Origin: an uncultured Eubacteriaceae bacterium
GTDB lineage: Bacteria > Bacillota > Clostridia > Eubacteriales > Eubacteriaceae
Reading direction: 5' to 3'
Assembly (NCBI GenBank): GCA_947630385.1
Contig: CANRHG010000012.1
Coordinates: 1-22,266 of the forward strand
DNA: 22,266 bases
This document shows positions 6,557 to 14,076 of this stretch, one piece after another. How positions within the stretch are numbered: the first letter of the stretch is position 1; every line of letters begins with the position of its first letter. The notes beneath the pieces are model-generated. The model was not told the DNA's origin, searched no databases, and worked only from the letters and a program-made list of their open reading frames with translations. The position numbers were made by a program, and so were the translations under genes.

Positions 6557-7678
6557 CTAAAATACAAACGTGATGATGGGATAATAGGGATCTACAAAAT
6601 AATTAAGCGTTCCCTGGAAAAAAGAACCATCGTACGAAATCTCCGTCAACAATTCTTCAATCTGATCGGTATTCTCCAATCGAACTTCAAACATCGCGTC
6701 CCCCCGTCCCCTACTTTCCATAAATTTTTGCTTAAAACTTAAAAAAGAAAACGGGTCGTCCATATTGATATGGGTTCCTTGCCTGTCAAAATAATTAAAA
6801 CTCGGGGTCCCGATAGCCGAATACGACTCTAACGGTTCGTCGAAGGTATGGGTTTTTAACAGTTCTTCGGTTGATAAGCCAAAATTTGAATGTGAGATAA
6901 CGTTAAAGGGTTCTTCGTTTAAAAAGCTCGGGTCATCCCACGTAATATCGATCCAGCCGTACTCCCCATCGATTTGAACCAAATTCCAGGCATGGCTTCC
7001 CCCACCGACGTCACCGCTAACGTAAGTCGCGAAAATTCCCGCCTGGTTTAACAGGTACTGATAAGCTTTGGTATAGCCCGCACAGACGGAACTCGCGTTT
7101 TGAACCACCGACAAGATGTTTTGATTGTTAACGGAATTTATGTCGTAATTGACCGTATTGACGAGATAATCGTGAATAAACAAAGCGATATCGTAATTGG
7201 TCATACTGTCCGTGATTTGACTTAAAATTCCGTCACGCCAGGCTGCGACCTGAAGTTTCTGCTGTTCGATTTCTTCAGGAGAGGCGTTGTACTGGATTTG
7301 AACGAGTTCTACGTTTCCCGAATAATCTTTAAGGTACTGAATCTGGTCGACGTAAAAATATTCGGGGTGGTCCCTTAAAATCGCGCCGGCGATCCGGTTG
7401 AGCTGCTCGTCGTTTACTGCATTTCCGATCAAGGAAAAGCTTTCGTTTATACCCTCGATCTCGTTACAGATCCTAAGGTAGGTTTGTTGTTCTTCTAAGC
7501 TTAAATTTGAAAAAGCACTTTGGGGATTGTTTAAAATCGCGTTTGTATCCTGGACTTCCCGGACGTAGTCTTCGGTAACGACCTCGCCGTTAAAATACTT
7601 AAGTACAAGTCCCGTCCCTGTGACGACCAAGGCGCCCAAGAAGACCAGTAAAAGTAAATACTTAAAAAAGCTCTTCAA
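6557..7678 (-). CDS. Membrane-anchored transglutaminase-like protein
   Basis: This 373-aa protein begins with a short basic segment and one hydrophobic helix (about residues 5-27), acting as an uncleaved anchor or signal peptide, so the rest should be outside the membrane. The transglutaminase-like fold has the catalytic triad Cys199 (SSVCAGYTKAYQYLL), His229 (GGSHAWNLVQIDG) and Asp244 (GWIDITWDDP), typical of bacterial transglutaminase-like/papain-fold proteins linked to cell-surface crosslinking or proteolysis. The start is TTG at 7678, overlapping the stop of the ACT gene as TTGA, so translation is probably coupled. It is the last gene of the glnS-paaK-ACT run, though its surface role has no obvious relation to them. 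A TTG start with no strong ribosome site suggests low expression. Substrate unknown. Confidence 0.85.
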   Translation of the reverse strand: MKSFFKYLLLLVFLGALVVTGTGLVLKYFNGEVVTEDYVREVQDTNAILNNPQSAFSNLSLEEQQTYLRICNEIEGINESFSLIGNAVNDEQLNRIAGAILRDHPEYFYVDQIQYLKDYSGNVELVQIQYNASPEEIEQQKLQVAAWRDGILSQITDSMTNYDIALFIHDYLVNTVNYDINSVNNQNILSVVQNASSVCAGYTKAYQYLLNQAGIFATYVSGDVGGGSHAWNLVQIDGEYGWIDITWDDPSFLNEEPFNVISHSNFGLSTEELLKTHTFDEPLESYSAIGTPSFNYFDRQGTHINMDDPFSFLSFKQKFMESRGRGDAMFEVRLENTDQIEELLTEISYDGSFFQGTLNYFVDPYYPIITFVF

Positions 7679-8103
7679 ATTTTTTCTTTACTCGAAACCA
7701 GTGGAATTTCAAGATTCTGCAAAACTTCTAAAGCTTTGTCCTGATCCGAAGTACTAATAACAAGTAAAGGTTTTTCTTCATGAAGTGGCCTAATCGTCGA
7801 GTATATATAATTTAAGTTGATGCCGCCGTCCGACAAGGCCTTTAAGACCTCGTTTACGCTGCCTATTTTATCTTCCGGTTCTATAGCCAAAACGTCGGAT
7901 AATTTACAAAGGTAGCCATTTTCTTCGAGTAGAAATTTGGCTTTATACGTATCGTCCAACAGACAGCGCAAAATCCCGAATTCCTTGCCTTCGGATACGT
8001 TTAAGGCGCGGATGTCAATGCCTCCGTCTTTTAAAATTTCGGTAACGTTTTGAAGACGTCCGGGCTCGTTTTGAAGAAATACGGATAATTGTTTTATAAA
8101 CAT
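7675..8103 (-). CDS. Tandem ACT-domain protein
   Basis: This 142-aa protein contains two ACT domains, about residues 1-65 (IKQLSVFLQNEPGRLQNVTEIL) and 70-135 (DKIGSVNEVLKALSDGGINLNYIYS). ACT domains bind amino acids, usually between subunits. Stand-alone double-ACT proteins of this type commonly sit beside phenylacetate-CoA ligase or indolepyruvate oxidoreductase genes in anaerobes and are thought to sense aromatic amino acids or their products. Here it starts 4 bases after paaK ends, and its stop overlaps the start of the transglutaminase gene. No catalytic residues are expected. The regulatory role is inferred from family and context. Confidence 0.88.
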   Translation of the reverse strand: MFIKQLSVFLQNEPGRLQNVTEILKDGGIDIRALNVSEGKEFGILRCLLDDTYKAKFLLEENGYLCKLSDVLAIEPEDKIGSVNEVLKALSDGGINLNYIYSTIRPLHEEKPLLVISTSDQDKALEVLQNLEIPLVSSKEKI

Positions 8104-8107
8104 GCTT

Positions 8108-9406
8108 TTACTTTTCCCTTAAATCAAGAATACGCTTGGCTTTGCCTTCGGACCGTTCGATGGATTTGTTTTCCACCAGATTGATCTTCGGACGAATTCC
8201 AAGAGTCGTGTGCATTTTCGTTTGCAGTTCTTTATGTAGTCTTTCCAGCGCATCGACCGATTCGAGATAGGCGTTGTCCACCACTTCGACGTCGATTTCA
8301 ATCTTATCGATGTGATTTTCCGTCTTTATCTTGATCAAGTAGTTCGTTCCAATGCCTTCGGTGGAGAATAAAACTTCTTCGATCTGGCTCGGGAAGACAT
8401 TGACACCGCTGATGATCATCATATCGTCGGTACGGCCGGACACCTTACTCATGCGAGCCGTCGTACGGCCACAGGCACAGGGTTCGTAGTGAAGACTCGT
8501 TAAGTCCTTCGTACGATAGCGCATCACGGGTAATACGTCCTTGGTTAGCGGGGTGATCACAAGCTCTCCGACCTCTCCTGGCGGAAGCGGCTCGAGCGTA
8601 ACCGGATCGACGACTTCGCAAAGGAAGTGATCCTCATTGATGTGCATCCCCGTAAGTTGGGTACATTCGCCCGAGACTCCCGGCCCTCCGAGCTCGGAAA
8701 GACCGTAGTTTTCCGTTGCAAACATTCCAAAAACTTCGTTTAGCTTGTTACGCATGGCTTCCGTACTGCCTTCACCGCCAAAACAACCGACGCGTAACTT
8801 AAGATCCTCTCTTGGATCTAGACCCATTTCCTGGGCGACCTCTCCGAGTCGAAGTGCGTAAGAAGGCGTCCCGATTAGGACCGTCGCGCCCATGTCCTTC
8901 ATCATTTTGATCTGTTTTTGAGAGTTCCCACTGGACATCGGAACGACCCCGGCTCCGACTTTTTCAAGACCCTGATGAAGACCTAAAGCTCCGGTAAAAA
9001 GTCCGTACCCAAACGAGATGTGGGCCGTGTCCCTTTTAGTGACGCCCGCCATCGTAACGATTCGAGCGATGTCTTCTTTCCAGTTTTCCAAATCTTTTCT
9101 GGAATAACCGACGATTACCGGATTTCCCGTCGTCCCCGACGAGGCGTGGTATCTGACGATATCCTTTGCGTCTCTGGCAAAAAGCCCATAGGGGTAGTTG
9201 AGTCTGAAATCTTCCTTTGTCGTCATCGGAAGGAGGCGTACGTCGTCTAACGTTTGGATATCTTTTGGCTTTATCCCAAGCTTTTTAAACTGATCCCTGT
9301 AATACGGAACGTTTTTGTAAGCGTTTCTTACGGCGTGTTTTAGCCGCTTAAGTTGGATCTCTTCGATATCCTCTCTTGGCAGTGTTTCGTTTAAAGACCA
9401 AATCAT
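8108..9406 (-). CDS. paaK: Phenylacetate-CoA ligase (aryl-CoA ligase)
   Basis: This 432-aa cytoplasmic enzyme of the adenylate-forming superfamily makes aryl-CoA from an arylacetic acid, ATP and CoA. It shows the P-loop SSGTTGNP (89-96), the aromatic-pocket/A5 segment ENYGLSELGGPG (232-243), YRTKDLT (297-303) and the hinge region GRTDDMMIISGVNVFPSQIE (324-342). The C-terminal small domain is complete. In anaerobes such ligases work with indolepyruvate:ferredoxin oxidoreductase-type enzymes, either storing energy from or salvaging aromatic amino-acid products; no oxidoreductase gene is in the window. It starts 14 bases after glnS, with a GAAG-type ribosome site overlapping the glnS end, and is followed at once by the double-ACT gene. 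Substrate could be phenyl-, hydroxyphenyl- or indoleacetate. Confidence 0.92.
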   Translation of the reverse strand: MIWSLNETLPREDIEEIQLKRLKHAVRNAYKNVPYYRDQFKKLGIKPKDIQTLDDVRLLPMTTKEDFRLNYPYGLFARDAKDIVRYHASSGTTGNPVIVGYSRKDLENWKEDIARIVTMAGVTKRDTAHISFGYGLFTGALGLHQGLEKVGAGVVPMSSGNSQKQIKMMKDMGATVLIGTPSYALRLGEVAQEMGLDPREDLKLRVGCFGGEGSTEAMRNKLNEVFGMFATENYGLSELGGPGVSGECTQLTGMHINEDHFLCEVVDPVTLEPLPPGEVGELVITPLTKDVLPVMRYRTKDLTSLHYEPCACGRTTARMSKVSGRTDDMMIISGVNVFPSQIEEVLFSTEGIGTNYLIKIKTENHIDKIEIDVEVVDNAYLESVDALERLHKELQTKMHTTLGIRPKINLVENKSIERSEGKAKRILDLREK

Positions 9407-9420
9407 CTGTTTACTTCTTT

Positions 9421-11049
9421 CTAGTTTTTCTTCGGCTTATAGCTGCTTTTTAAACTGACCGTCTGGTTAAATTCGTTACTTTCAGGTTGCAGGTAAAAAT
9501 ACCCGTTTCGGACAAACTGCAGATTTTCACCCGGTTTTATATTTTTTATCTCCGGCTCCGCGTAAGCGGTCACGGTTTTTTTGGAGTCTTTTTTAATCGT
9601 ATTTAAATCGTCCGGGTCAAAGTCGTCCGCGATCAAGTCTTCGTACAAATTGACCGTGATCGGGACCATATCTTCACTGCTGACCCAGTGAAGCGTCCCT
9701 TTGACCTTGCGCTTGTTAAAGCCCGAACCGGACTTCGTCTCCGGATCGTAGGTACAGTGGATCTCGACTATGTTTCCGTCCTCGTCTTTTACATAATCCA
9801 CACATTTTATAAAGTAGGCGCCCCTGAGACGGACTTCGTTTCCGGGATACAGACGAAAATACTTTTTAGGCGGCTCTTCCATAAAGTCGCTTCGCTCGAT
9901 ATAAAGTTCCTTCGAAAACGGGAGCTTGTGCTTACCCATCTCCGGAACTTCGACGTTGGTTTCGATCTCGAGCCATTCTACTTTGTCTTCCGGATAATTG
10001 TCGATGATAACTTTTACCGGATCTAGGATTACGTTTAGCCGTTTGGCCTTTAACTTTAGGTCGTCCCGGATAAAGTGTTCGAGCATTTGTTTATCGACGA
10101 CGGAATTTGATTTGGAAATTCCGATTTCTTCGCAAAACGCTTTTAAACTTTCTGGGGTATAGCCACGGTTTCGAAGACCGGAAACCGTCGCCAGCCTCGG
10201 GTCATCCCAGCCGTCGATGATCCCTTCGTCAACGAGCTGTTTTAAGAAGCGTTTTCCAATGATGGTGTTGCTTAAATTTAAGCGGGCAAATTCGATCTGT
10301 ACGGGCGGCTTGTCCTTAAATTCGTTTAAGTTGGCTAAGACCCAATCGTAAAGCGGGCGGTGGTCTTCAAACTCCAGCGTACACAACGAGTGGGTGACCC
10401 CTTCGATGGCGTCTTCGATGGGGTGGGCGAAGTCGTACATCGGAAAGACGTGATAGTCCGACTCTTGTGTATCCAAAATTCGAAAGAGAACGGGATCGCG
10501 CATGTTTAAGTTTGAGCTTGCCATGTCGATTTTCGCTCTTAAAACCTTCTCTCCCGGCTTATAATCGCCACGGACCATCCCTTCAAAAAGTTCGAGATTT
10601 TCTTCGACGCTACGGTCGCGGTACGGGCTGTTAACGCCGGGACTTTTTAGGTCGCCCCTCCCCGTCTTTATTTCCTCGAGGCTTTGATCGTCGACGTAAG
10701 CGACCCCGTTTTCGATGAGTTCCCTTCCGTAATCGATCATTTGGTCAAAATAACTGGATCCATGATAGATCCGGTCTTCGTCGATGATCCCCAGCCAGCC
10801 CAGGTCCTGCAATATTGCGTCTTCGTATTCCTGCGATTCTTTCGTCGGATTGGTGTCGTCAAAGCGTAGATTAAACTTTCCCCCATATTTTTTGGCTACG
10901 TTATAGTTAAGAAGTGCGGCTTTGATGTGGCCGATGTGTAGGTAGCCGTTCGGTTCAGGCGGAAAGCGGGTCGTGATGTCTTCGCTTTTATATTTTCCCT
11001 GTTCGATATCTTTGTTTATTTTGTTGAATATAAAATTTGAATTTTCCAT
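9421..11049 (-). CDS. glnS: Glutaminyl-tRNA synthetase
   Basis: This 542-aa class I enzyme charges tRNA-Gln directly. It has FPPEPNGYLHIGH with HIGH at 38-41, the GlnRS-type SSNLNMRDPVLFRI and LEFEDHRPLYDWVL segments, and the C-terminal anticodon-binding beta-barrels (EVRLRGAYFIKC, TYDPETKSGSGFNKRKVKGTLHWVS), which separate it from GluRS. The second signature is degenerate: IIGKR at about 263-267 where most GlnRS have VMSKR. Many Bacillota lack glnS and use the GatCAB amidation route, so its presence is a useful lineage marker and may reflect old transfer. The ATG at 11049 lacks a clear Shine-Dalgarno. It is the first gene of the run leading to paaK, the ACT gene and the transglutaminase. Confidence 0.96.
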   Translation of the reverse strand: MENSNFIFNKINKDIEQGKYKSEDITTRFPPEPNGYLHIGHIKAALLNYNVAKKYGGKFNLRFDDTNPTKESQEYEDAILQDLGWLGIIDEDRIYHGSSYFDQMIDYGRELIENGVAYVDDQSLEEIKTGRGDLKSPGVNSPYRDRSVEENLELFEGMVRGDYKPGEKVLRAKIDMASSNLNMRDPVLFRILDTQESDYHVFPMYDFAHPIEDAIEGVTHSLCTLEFEDHRPLYDWVLANLNEFKDKPPVQIEFARLNLSNTIIGKRFLKQLVDEGIIDGWDDPRLATVSGLRNRGYTPESLKAFCEEIGISKSNSVVDKQMLEHFIRDDLKLKAKRLNVILDPVKVIIDNYPEDKVEWLEIETNVEVPEMGKHKLPFSKELYIERSDFMEEPPKKYFRLYPGNEVRLRGAYFIKCVDYVKDEDGNIVEIHCTYDPETKSGSGFNKRKVKGTLHWVSSEDMVPITVNLYEDLIADDFDPDDLNTIKKDSKKTVTAYAEPEIKNIKPGENLQFVRNGYFYLQPESNEFNQTVSLKSSYKPKKN

Positions 11050-11068
11050 TTTGACTTTTATTCTACCA

Positions 11069-11126
11069 TACCAGTATAAATTTCTTTTTTCCCCGTTTGT
11101 TTAATTCACATAAAAACTGGTAATAA
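11069..11126. promoter_or_regulatory. Divergent promoter region between glnS and the coiled-coil gene
   Basis: For the plus-strand gene, TTGTTT (11097-11102), 18 bases and TAATAA (11121-11126) are a possible promoter that would give a very short leader. For glnS, TATACT or the extended TGGTAGAAT lie on the minus strand. The inverted repeat TACCAGT (11069-11075) / ACTGGTA (11116-11122) touches both -10 regions and could be an operator pair. No -35 is clear for glnS. Confidence 0.3.
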
Positions 11127-11143
11127 TAGAGCAGGAGGTGATT

Positions 11144-11608
11144 ATGGATTTTTTTGAAGAAATTACAAAACAAACCGCTAAAATCATAAATAATACGGCT
11201 AGCTCGATCAGCCAGGTTTCAAATCTGGTCGGAACCACGAGCGAAGCGATGGGAAAAATAGTCATCCTAAAAAGCAGGATCGATAATTTAAACCGGGAAT
11301 TAAACCGACTCTATAAGGAAATCGGTTATACGGCAGTTCACCATCCCGACGCGAGTCTTGAAGAACTGACCAAGACCGCTAAGGAAAAATACCAGGAAGT
11401 TAAGGAATCCGAAGCAAAAATTAAGGAACTTAAAGCGTCTATTGAAAAAACAGGCGAAACTACGAAAGAAAACTTAAAAGTAAATACGCAAGCGGCGGCC
11501 GATATGTTGAAAAAAGACGTGAAGACGGACGCCGATAAAATTGAAAATAAACTGGACGAAGACGAAAAAGCGTTTGAAGAAACCGTCGATAAATTATCTG
11601 AGGATTAA
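11144..11608 (+). CDS. Small coiled-coil protein of unknown function
   Basis: This 154-aa protein begins MDFFEEITKQTAKI. It is almost entirely helical, with a strong coiled-coil from about residue 35 (KIVILKSRIDNLNRELNRLYKEIG) and a charged Lys/Glu/Asp/Thr-rich C-terminal half resembling flexible stalks of stress or cell-envelope proteins. It has no signal peptide, membrane segment or Cys. The ATG at 11144 is chosen because AGGAGG (11133-11138) lies 5 bases upstream; the in-frame GTG at 11138 overlaps that ribosome site and cannot be the start. It is a single-gene unit divergent from glnS and ends in a strong terminator. Function is not recognised. Confidence 0.8.
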   Translation: MDFFEEITKQTAKIINNTASSISQVSNLVGTTSEAMGKIVILKSRIDNLNRELNRLYKEIGYTAVHHPDASLEELTKTAKEKYQEVKESEAKIKELKASIEKTGETTKENLKVNTQAAADMLKKDVKTDADKIENKLDEDEKAFEETVDKLSED

Positions 11609-11609
11609 A

Positions 11610-11641
11610 AAAAAGTCCAAATCTTACGATTTGGACTTTTT
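11610..11641. terminator. Bidirectional terminator between convergent genes
   Basis: A perfect 13-base-pair stem, AAAAAGTCCAAAT (11610-11622) with ATTTGGACTTTTT (11629-11641), encloses a six-base loop. It has a T run on one side and an A run on the other, so it can end both the coiled-coil gene (plus) and the ChW/M23 gene (minus). Confidence 0.92.
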
Positions 11642-11659
11642 AAACTATTGAATTATATT

Positions 11660-13573
11660 TTAATATACACAAAGCGGATCGATCCAGTTTCCACCACTAA
11701 CGATTCCGAAGTGTAGATGGTTACAAGTCGCGTTACCGGTACAACCCACATAACCGATGACGTCGCCCTGATTTACATGCTGACCAACGGAAGTAATGTA
11801 AGCGCTCATATGTGCGTAATACACTTGTTCGCCTGAATTATCGTTAGAAATAATAACGCAGTTCCCATAAGCTCCGTAATAACTCGAGGTGATGACGGTC
11901 CCGCTCTTAGCGGCTTTGATCGGTTGTCCACTTGGAGCAAGAATATCTAATCCGAGGTGATTTCCGCCTTCACGATATCCGAAGCCCGATGAGATGTTTG
12001 CTGGAATATCTAACGGCCATATCCAACCGTTATTTACTGGTTCTAGTTCACGGTAAGCGCCTTCGGTCGATCCCGGAGCGGGGCTGCCTTTGGGGAGTTC
12101 TAAAATGTGAATCGCTTGTACGCCTTTTGATCCCTTGGTCGTACCGGCGTATTCACCATTTTTCGCCCAACCGAGCCATCCGATATCTTCCGAGTAGGCC
12201 TGATAATAAATATCATAATACAGGGCATCCGGTCCCGTTAAACTGATGCAGAAAGCTTCGATCGGATTTCCTTGACCGGTGGTCCCAGAAACCTGACCGT
12301 TGCCGACCGGATCTACCCATCCGACGTTACTGACGTGCGTCTGATACGTAACGCCTGAACCCGCCGATAAGTTAGGTAATTCAACGCTCATCGCTTCGAT
12401 CTTATAGCCCGGGTCCGTTATACCGGCCTGGGCACCATTACTAAAGCCATTTTGCCAGCCAATATTTGAAACATGAACGTTGTAATTTACCGCAGCTTTG
12501 GCCGCAAGTTCGTCTTTATTGATTGCGGCTTCGGCGGTTTCGCCGGGAGCCTGCCCATCTTTGACGACCAGTTTGATTTCAATGGCTTCCATCGGAGCGT
12601 TGAGTCCGACGGTTCCGCTGACTTCGCCGTTTTTCGCCCAGTCTAACCAACCGTAGTTGGAAACGTGGGTGCGGTAGTAAACGTCGTAAGCCAGAGCCAT
12701 TCTACCAGTTAAGTTGATTTTAATCGCTTCGGCATGTTTTGCCTGGCCGGTCGTACCTCCTTCAGCTCCGTTGGAAACCGGTGCTGTCCAACCGATGTCC
12801 TGGCACTGAAGTTCGTAGGTTACCCCACTGATATCGCCTAAAGCTTCGTAATTTCCAAGATTGATTTTTAGAGCTTCGATCGGTAAGCCTTTTCCCGTCG
12901 TTCCGGCGGTTTGGCCGTCGGAAACTTCGTCCATCCAGCCGATGTTACGAACGTGGGCTGAATATCTGATGCTGTTTTGATACGGGAGGCTACTTTGATC
13001 GATAGAAGCAATTTGCGTTGATCCCGGAGCAGCTCCGTCTTTTTGTGTATAGGTTATTTGTAATTCTTGTACGCTTTGATTTAATCCAATAGTTCCTGCG
13101 ACTTCACCGTTCTTGGCCCAGTCCATCCAGCCGAAACCTTTGACGTTGACGTGATAGTAAACGTCGTATTTTTTGACGGCGTCTCCGGTCAATTCGATCT
13201 GTACGGCCTGGATTGCTTTACCTTGATTGACGGTGCCGGATACGTCGGCATCTTCAACCCAATCTTGCCAACCTTCTGAATCTACAAAAGATCGATATTT
13301 AACATGACCAAGAGCAGTAGGGATCGAGAGCGCTATCGCTTCGATGTTGTTTCCACTCTCACCAGAAACTTCATTGGTCTGTACCGCTTCTGTCCAACCG
13401 ATGTTACTAACTTGTGACTGATAAACGATATTCATCGATTTTGAAGATTCATTTGAACTAAGAGCCTTCAAATCGATGCTATTTGAAGCTTGTGCTAATG
13501 CGCTTGGTAATGTTAGAGTAATTAAGATTAAAGTAAAAATAACGGTTTTTATGCCATTAAGGAACCGTTTCAT
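11660..13573 (-). CDS. Secreted ChW-repeat M23 metallopeptidase
   Basis: This 637-aa secreted protein has a Sec signal peptide (about 1-29, basic MKRF then hydrophobic ITLTLPSALAQA). Nine ChW (clostridial hydrophobic, G-W containing) repeats of about 45-55 residues follow, each with a core like VSNIGWxxxVxNGxxxGTTG and an [I/L]EAIxIxL end. They are grouped as three triplets, separated by linkers containing APGST/APGET. The C-terminus is an M23 (LytM-like) zinc endopeptidase with His539 and Asp543 (HLGLD), His588 (YAHMS) and HLH at 619-621. M23 enzymes cut peptidoglycan cross-bridges, and ChW repeats are thought to bind the cell wall or surface polymers. The ribosome site is GGAGA before ATG. 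It has its own extended -10 promoter. Confidence 0.94.
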   Translation of the reverse strand: MKRFLNGIKTVIFTLILITLTLPSALAQASNSIDLKALSSNESSKSMNIVYQSQVSNIGWTEAVQTNEVSGESGNNIEAIALSIPTALGHVKYRSFVDSEGWQDWVEDADVSGTVNQGKAIQAVQIELTGDAVKKYDVYYHVNVKGFGWMDWAKNGEVAGTIGLNQSVQELQITYTQKDGAAPGSTQIASIDQSSLPYQNSIRYSAHVRNIGWMDEVSDGQTAGTTGKGLPIEALKINLGNYEALGDISGVTYELQCQDIGWTAPVSNGAEGGTTGQAKHAEAIKINLTGRMALAYDVYYRTHVSNYGWLDWAKNGEVSGTVGLNAPMEAIEIKLVVKDGQAPGETAEAAINKDELAAKAAVNYNVHVSNIGWQNGFSNGAQAGITDPGYKIEAMSVELPNLSAGSGVTYQTHVSNVGWVDPVGNGQVSGTTGQGNPIEAFCISLTGPDALYYDIYYQAYSEDIGWLGWAKNGEYAGTTKGSKGVQAIHILELPKGSPAPGSTEGAYRELEPVNNGWIWPLDIPANISSGFGYREGGNHLGLDILAPSGQPIKAAKSGTVITSSYYGAYGNCVIISNDNSGEQVYYAHMSAYITSVGQHVNQGDVIGYVGCTGNATCNHLHFGIVSGGNWIDPLCVY

Positions 13574-13629
13574 AAAATCTCCTTCCTCTTTTAGTTTTAC
13601 ACTCGATGGCTTTTCTCAAGTACGGTTAC

Positions 13630-13638
13630 ATTATAGCA
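13630..13638 (-). promoter_or_regulatory. Extended -10 promoter of the ChW/M23 gene
   Basis: The minus strand reads TGCTATAAT, a perfect extended -10. The -35 hexamer is poor, and its place is taken by one copy of the direct repeat TCCAAATTGT, which suggests activator dependence or repression. The leader to the ATG is about 50 nt. Confidence 0.65.
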
Positions 13639-13649
13639 TAAATTTCGTT

Positions 13650-13678
13650 ACAATTTGGACACAAGTTGACAATTTGGA
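13650..13678 (-). repeat. Direct repeat TCCAAATTGT x2 at the -35 region
   Basis: Two exact copies of ACAATTTGGA (plus-strand reading) lie at 13650-13659 and 13669-13678, 19 bases apart. The nearer copy covers the -35 region of the ChW/M23 promoter. This placement fits a regulator binding site; no factor is identified. Confidence 0.5.
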
Positions 13679-13700
13679 TAAAAATCACTGTTTTTTATCC
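13677..13700. repeat. Inverted repeat upstream of the ChW/M23 promoter
   Basis: GGATAAAAA and TTTTTATCC form a nine-base-pair stem around a short loop (TCACTG region). A second dyad, the perfect 14-base palindrome AGAAATTAATTTCT, follows at 13726-13739. Both lie between the promoter and the larger terminator hairpin. Possible operator or terminator remnants; no function is assigned. Confidence 0.45.
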
Positions 13701-13760
13701 GAATCTTCGCCTTTTGGAACGTTTCAGAAATTAATTTCTAAATTTATTGCCTTTTTAATA

Positions 13761-13821
13761 AAAATCCGTTTTTTATCCTTTGAGGTTCTTCCAAAACCTA
13801 GTTTGACAAAAAACGGATTTT
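13761..13821. terminator. Long hairpin, likely bidirectional terminator
   Basis: AAAATCCGTTTTTT (13761-13774) and AAAAAACGGATTTT (13808-13821) form a perfect 14-base-pair stem with a 33-base loop that contains a further AGGTT/AACCT pairing. A T run follows on both strands (TTTTTTATTTTT on plus, TTTTTATT on minus). On the minus strand it would end a transcript covering the 27-codon ORF and perhaps the SorC regulator gene. Confidence 0.7.
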
Positions 13822-13849
13822 TTATTTTTAAGATGGTTACAAACACAGG

Positions 13850-13933
13850 TTATCTGAAATCCGCTTCTTCAGCGATGCCCAGATAGCTCTCAAACAAAAA
13901 CCTTCCTCTTCCGGTAGAACAACGTTTACCCAT
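13850..13933 (-). CDS. Possible 27-aa small ORF
   Basis: ATG at 13933 follows GAGG at a spacing of 7 bases and opens a 27-codon frame beginning MGKRCSTGRGRFLF, which ends in TAA at 13850 about 30 bases before a strong terminator. The ribosome site lies in a small hairpin (CTCAAA/TTTGAG) that could control access to it. An in-frame TGA just upstream fixes the start. The predicted peptide is basic at the N-terminus with one Cys. I do not recognise it. With so short a length, chance cannot be excluded; the ribosome site and terminator are the only support. Confidence 0.35.
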   Translation of the reverse strand: MGKRCSTGRGRFLFESYLGIAEEADFR

Positions 13934-14076
13934 ATTTTTACCTCAAAAAACCAGTTTGAGAAGTTTTATCCGTTACATAAACGATGTTAGGGTGAAACAA
14001 GTAGAAATTTATCCTAATTTAGTTTCGACAAGAACGTTTCCAAAAAGTCGGTGAACTCAAAATCTTATAACGCCTA

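Noticed and set aside
9688..10026. 112-codon plus-strand frame inside glnS and similar frames inside paaK, valS and the operon genes
   Set aside because: They are antisense to well-supported coding sequences and lack ribosome sites and family motifs.
11138..11143. GTG start for the coiled-coil gene
   Set aside because: The GTG overlaps the AGGAGG ribosome site; ATG at 11144 has the correct spacing.
13574..14076. Cyclic-di-AMP (ydaO-type) or cyclic-di-GMP riboswitch before the wall hydrolase
   Set aside because: Such riboswitches often precede cell-wall enzymes, but the conserved core sequences are not visible on the minus strand, and the gene has its own extended -10 promoter close to the ATG.
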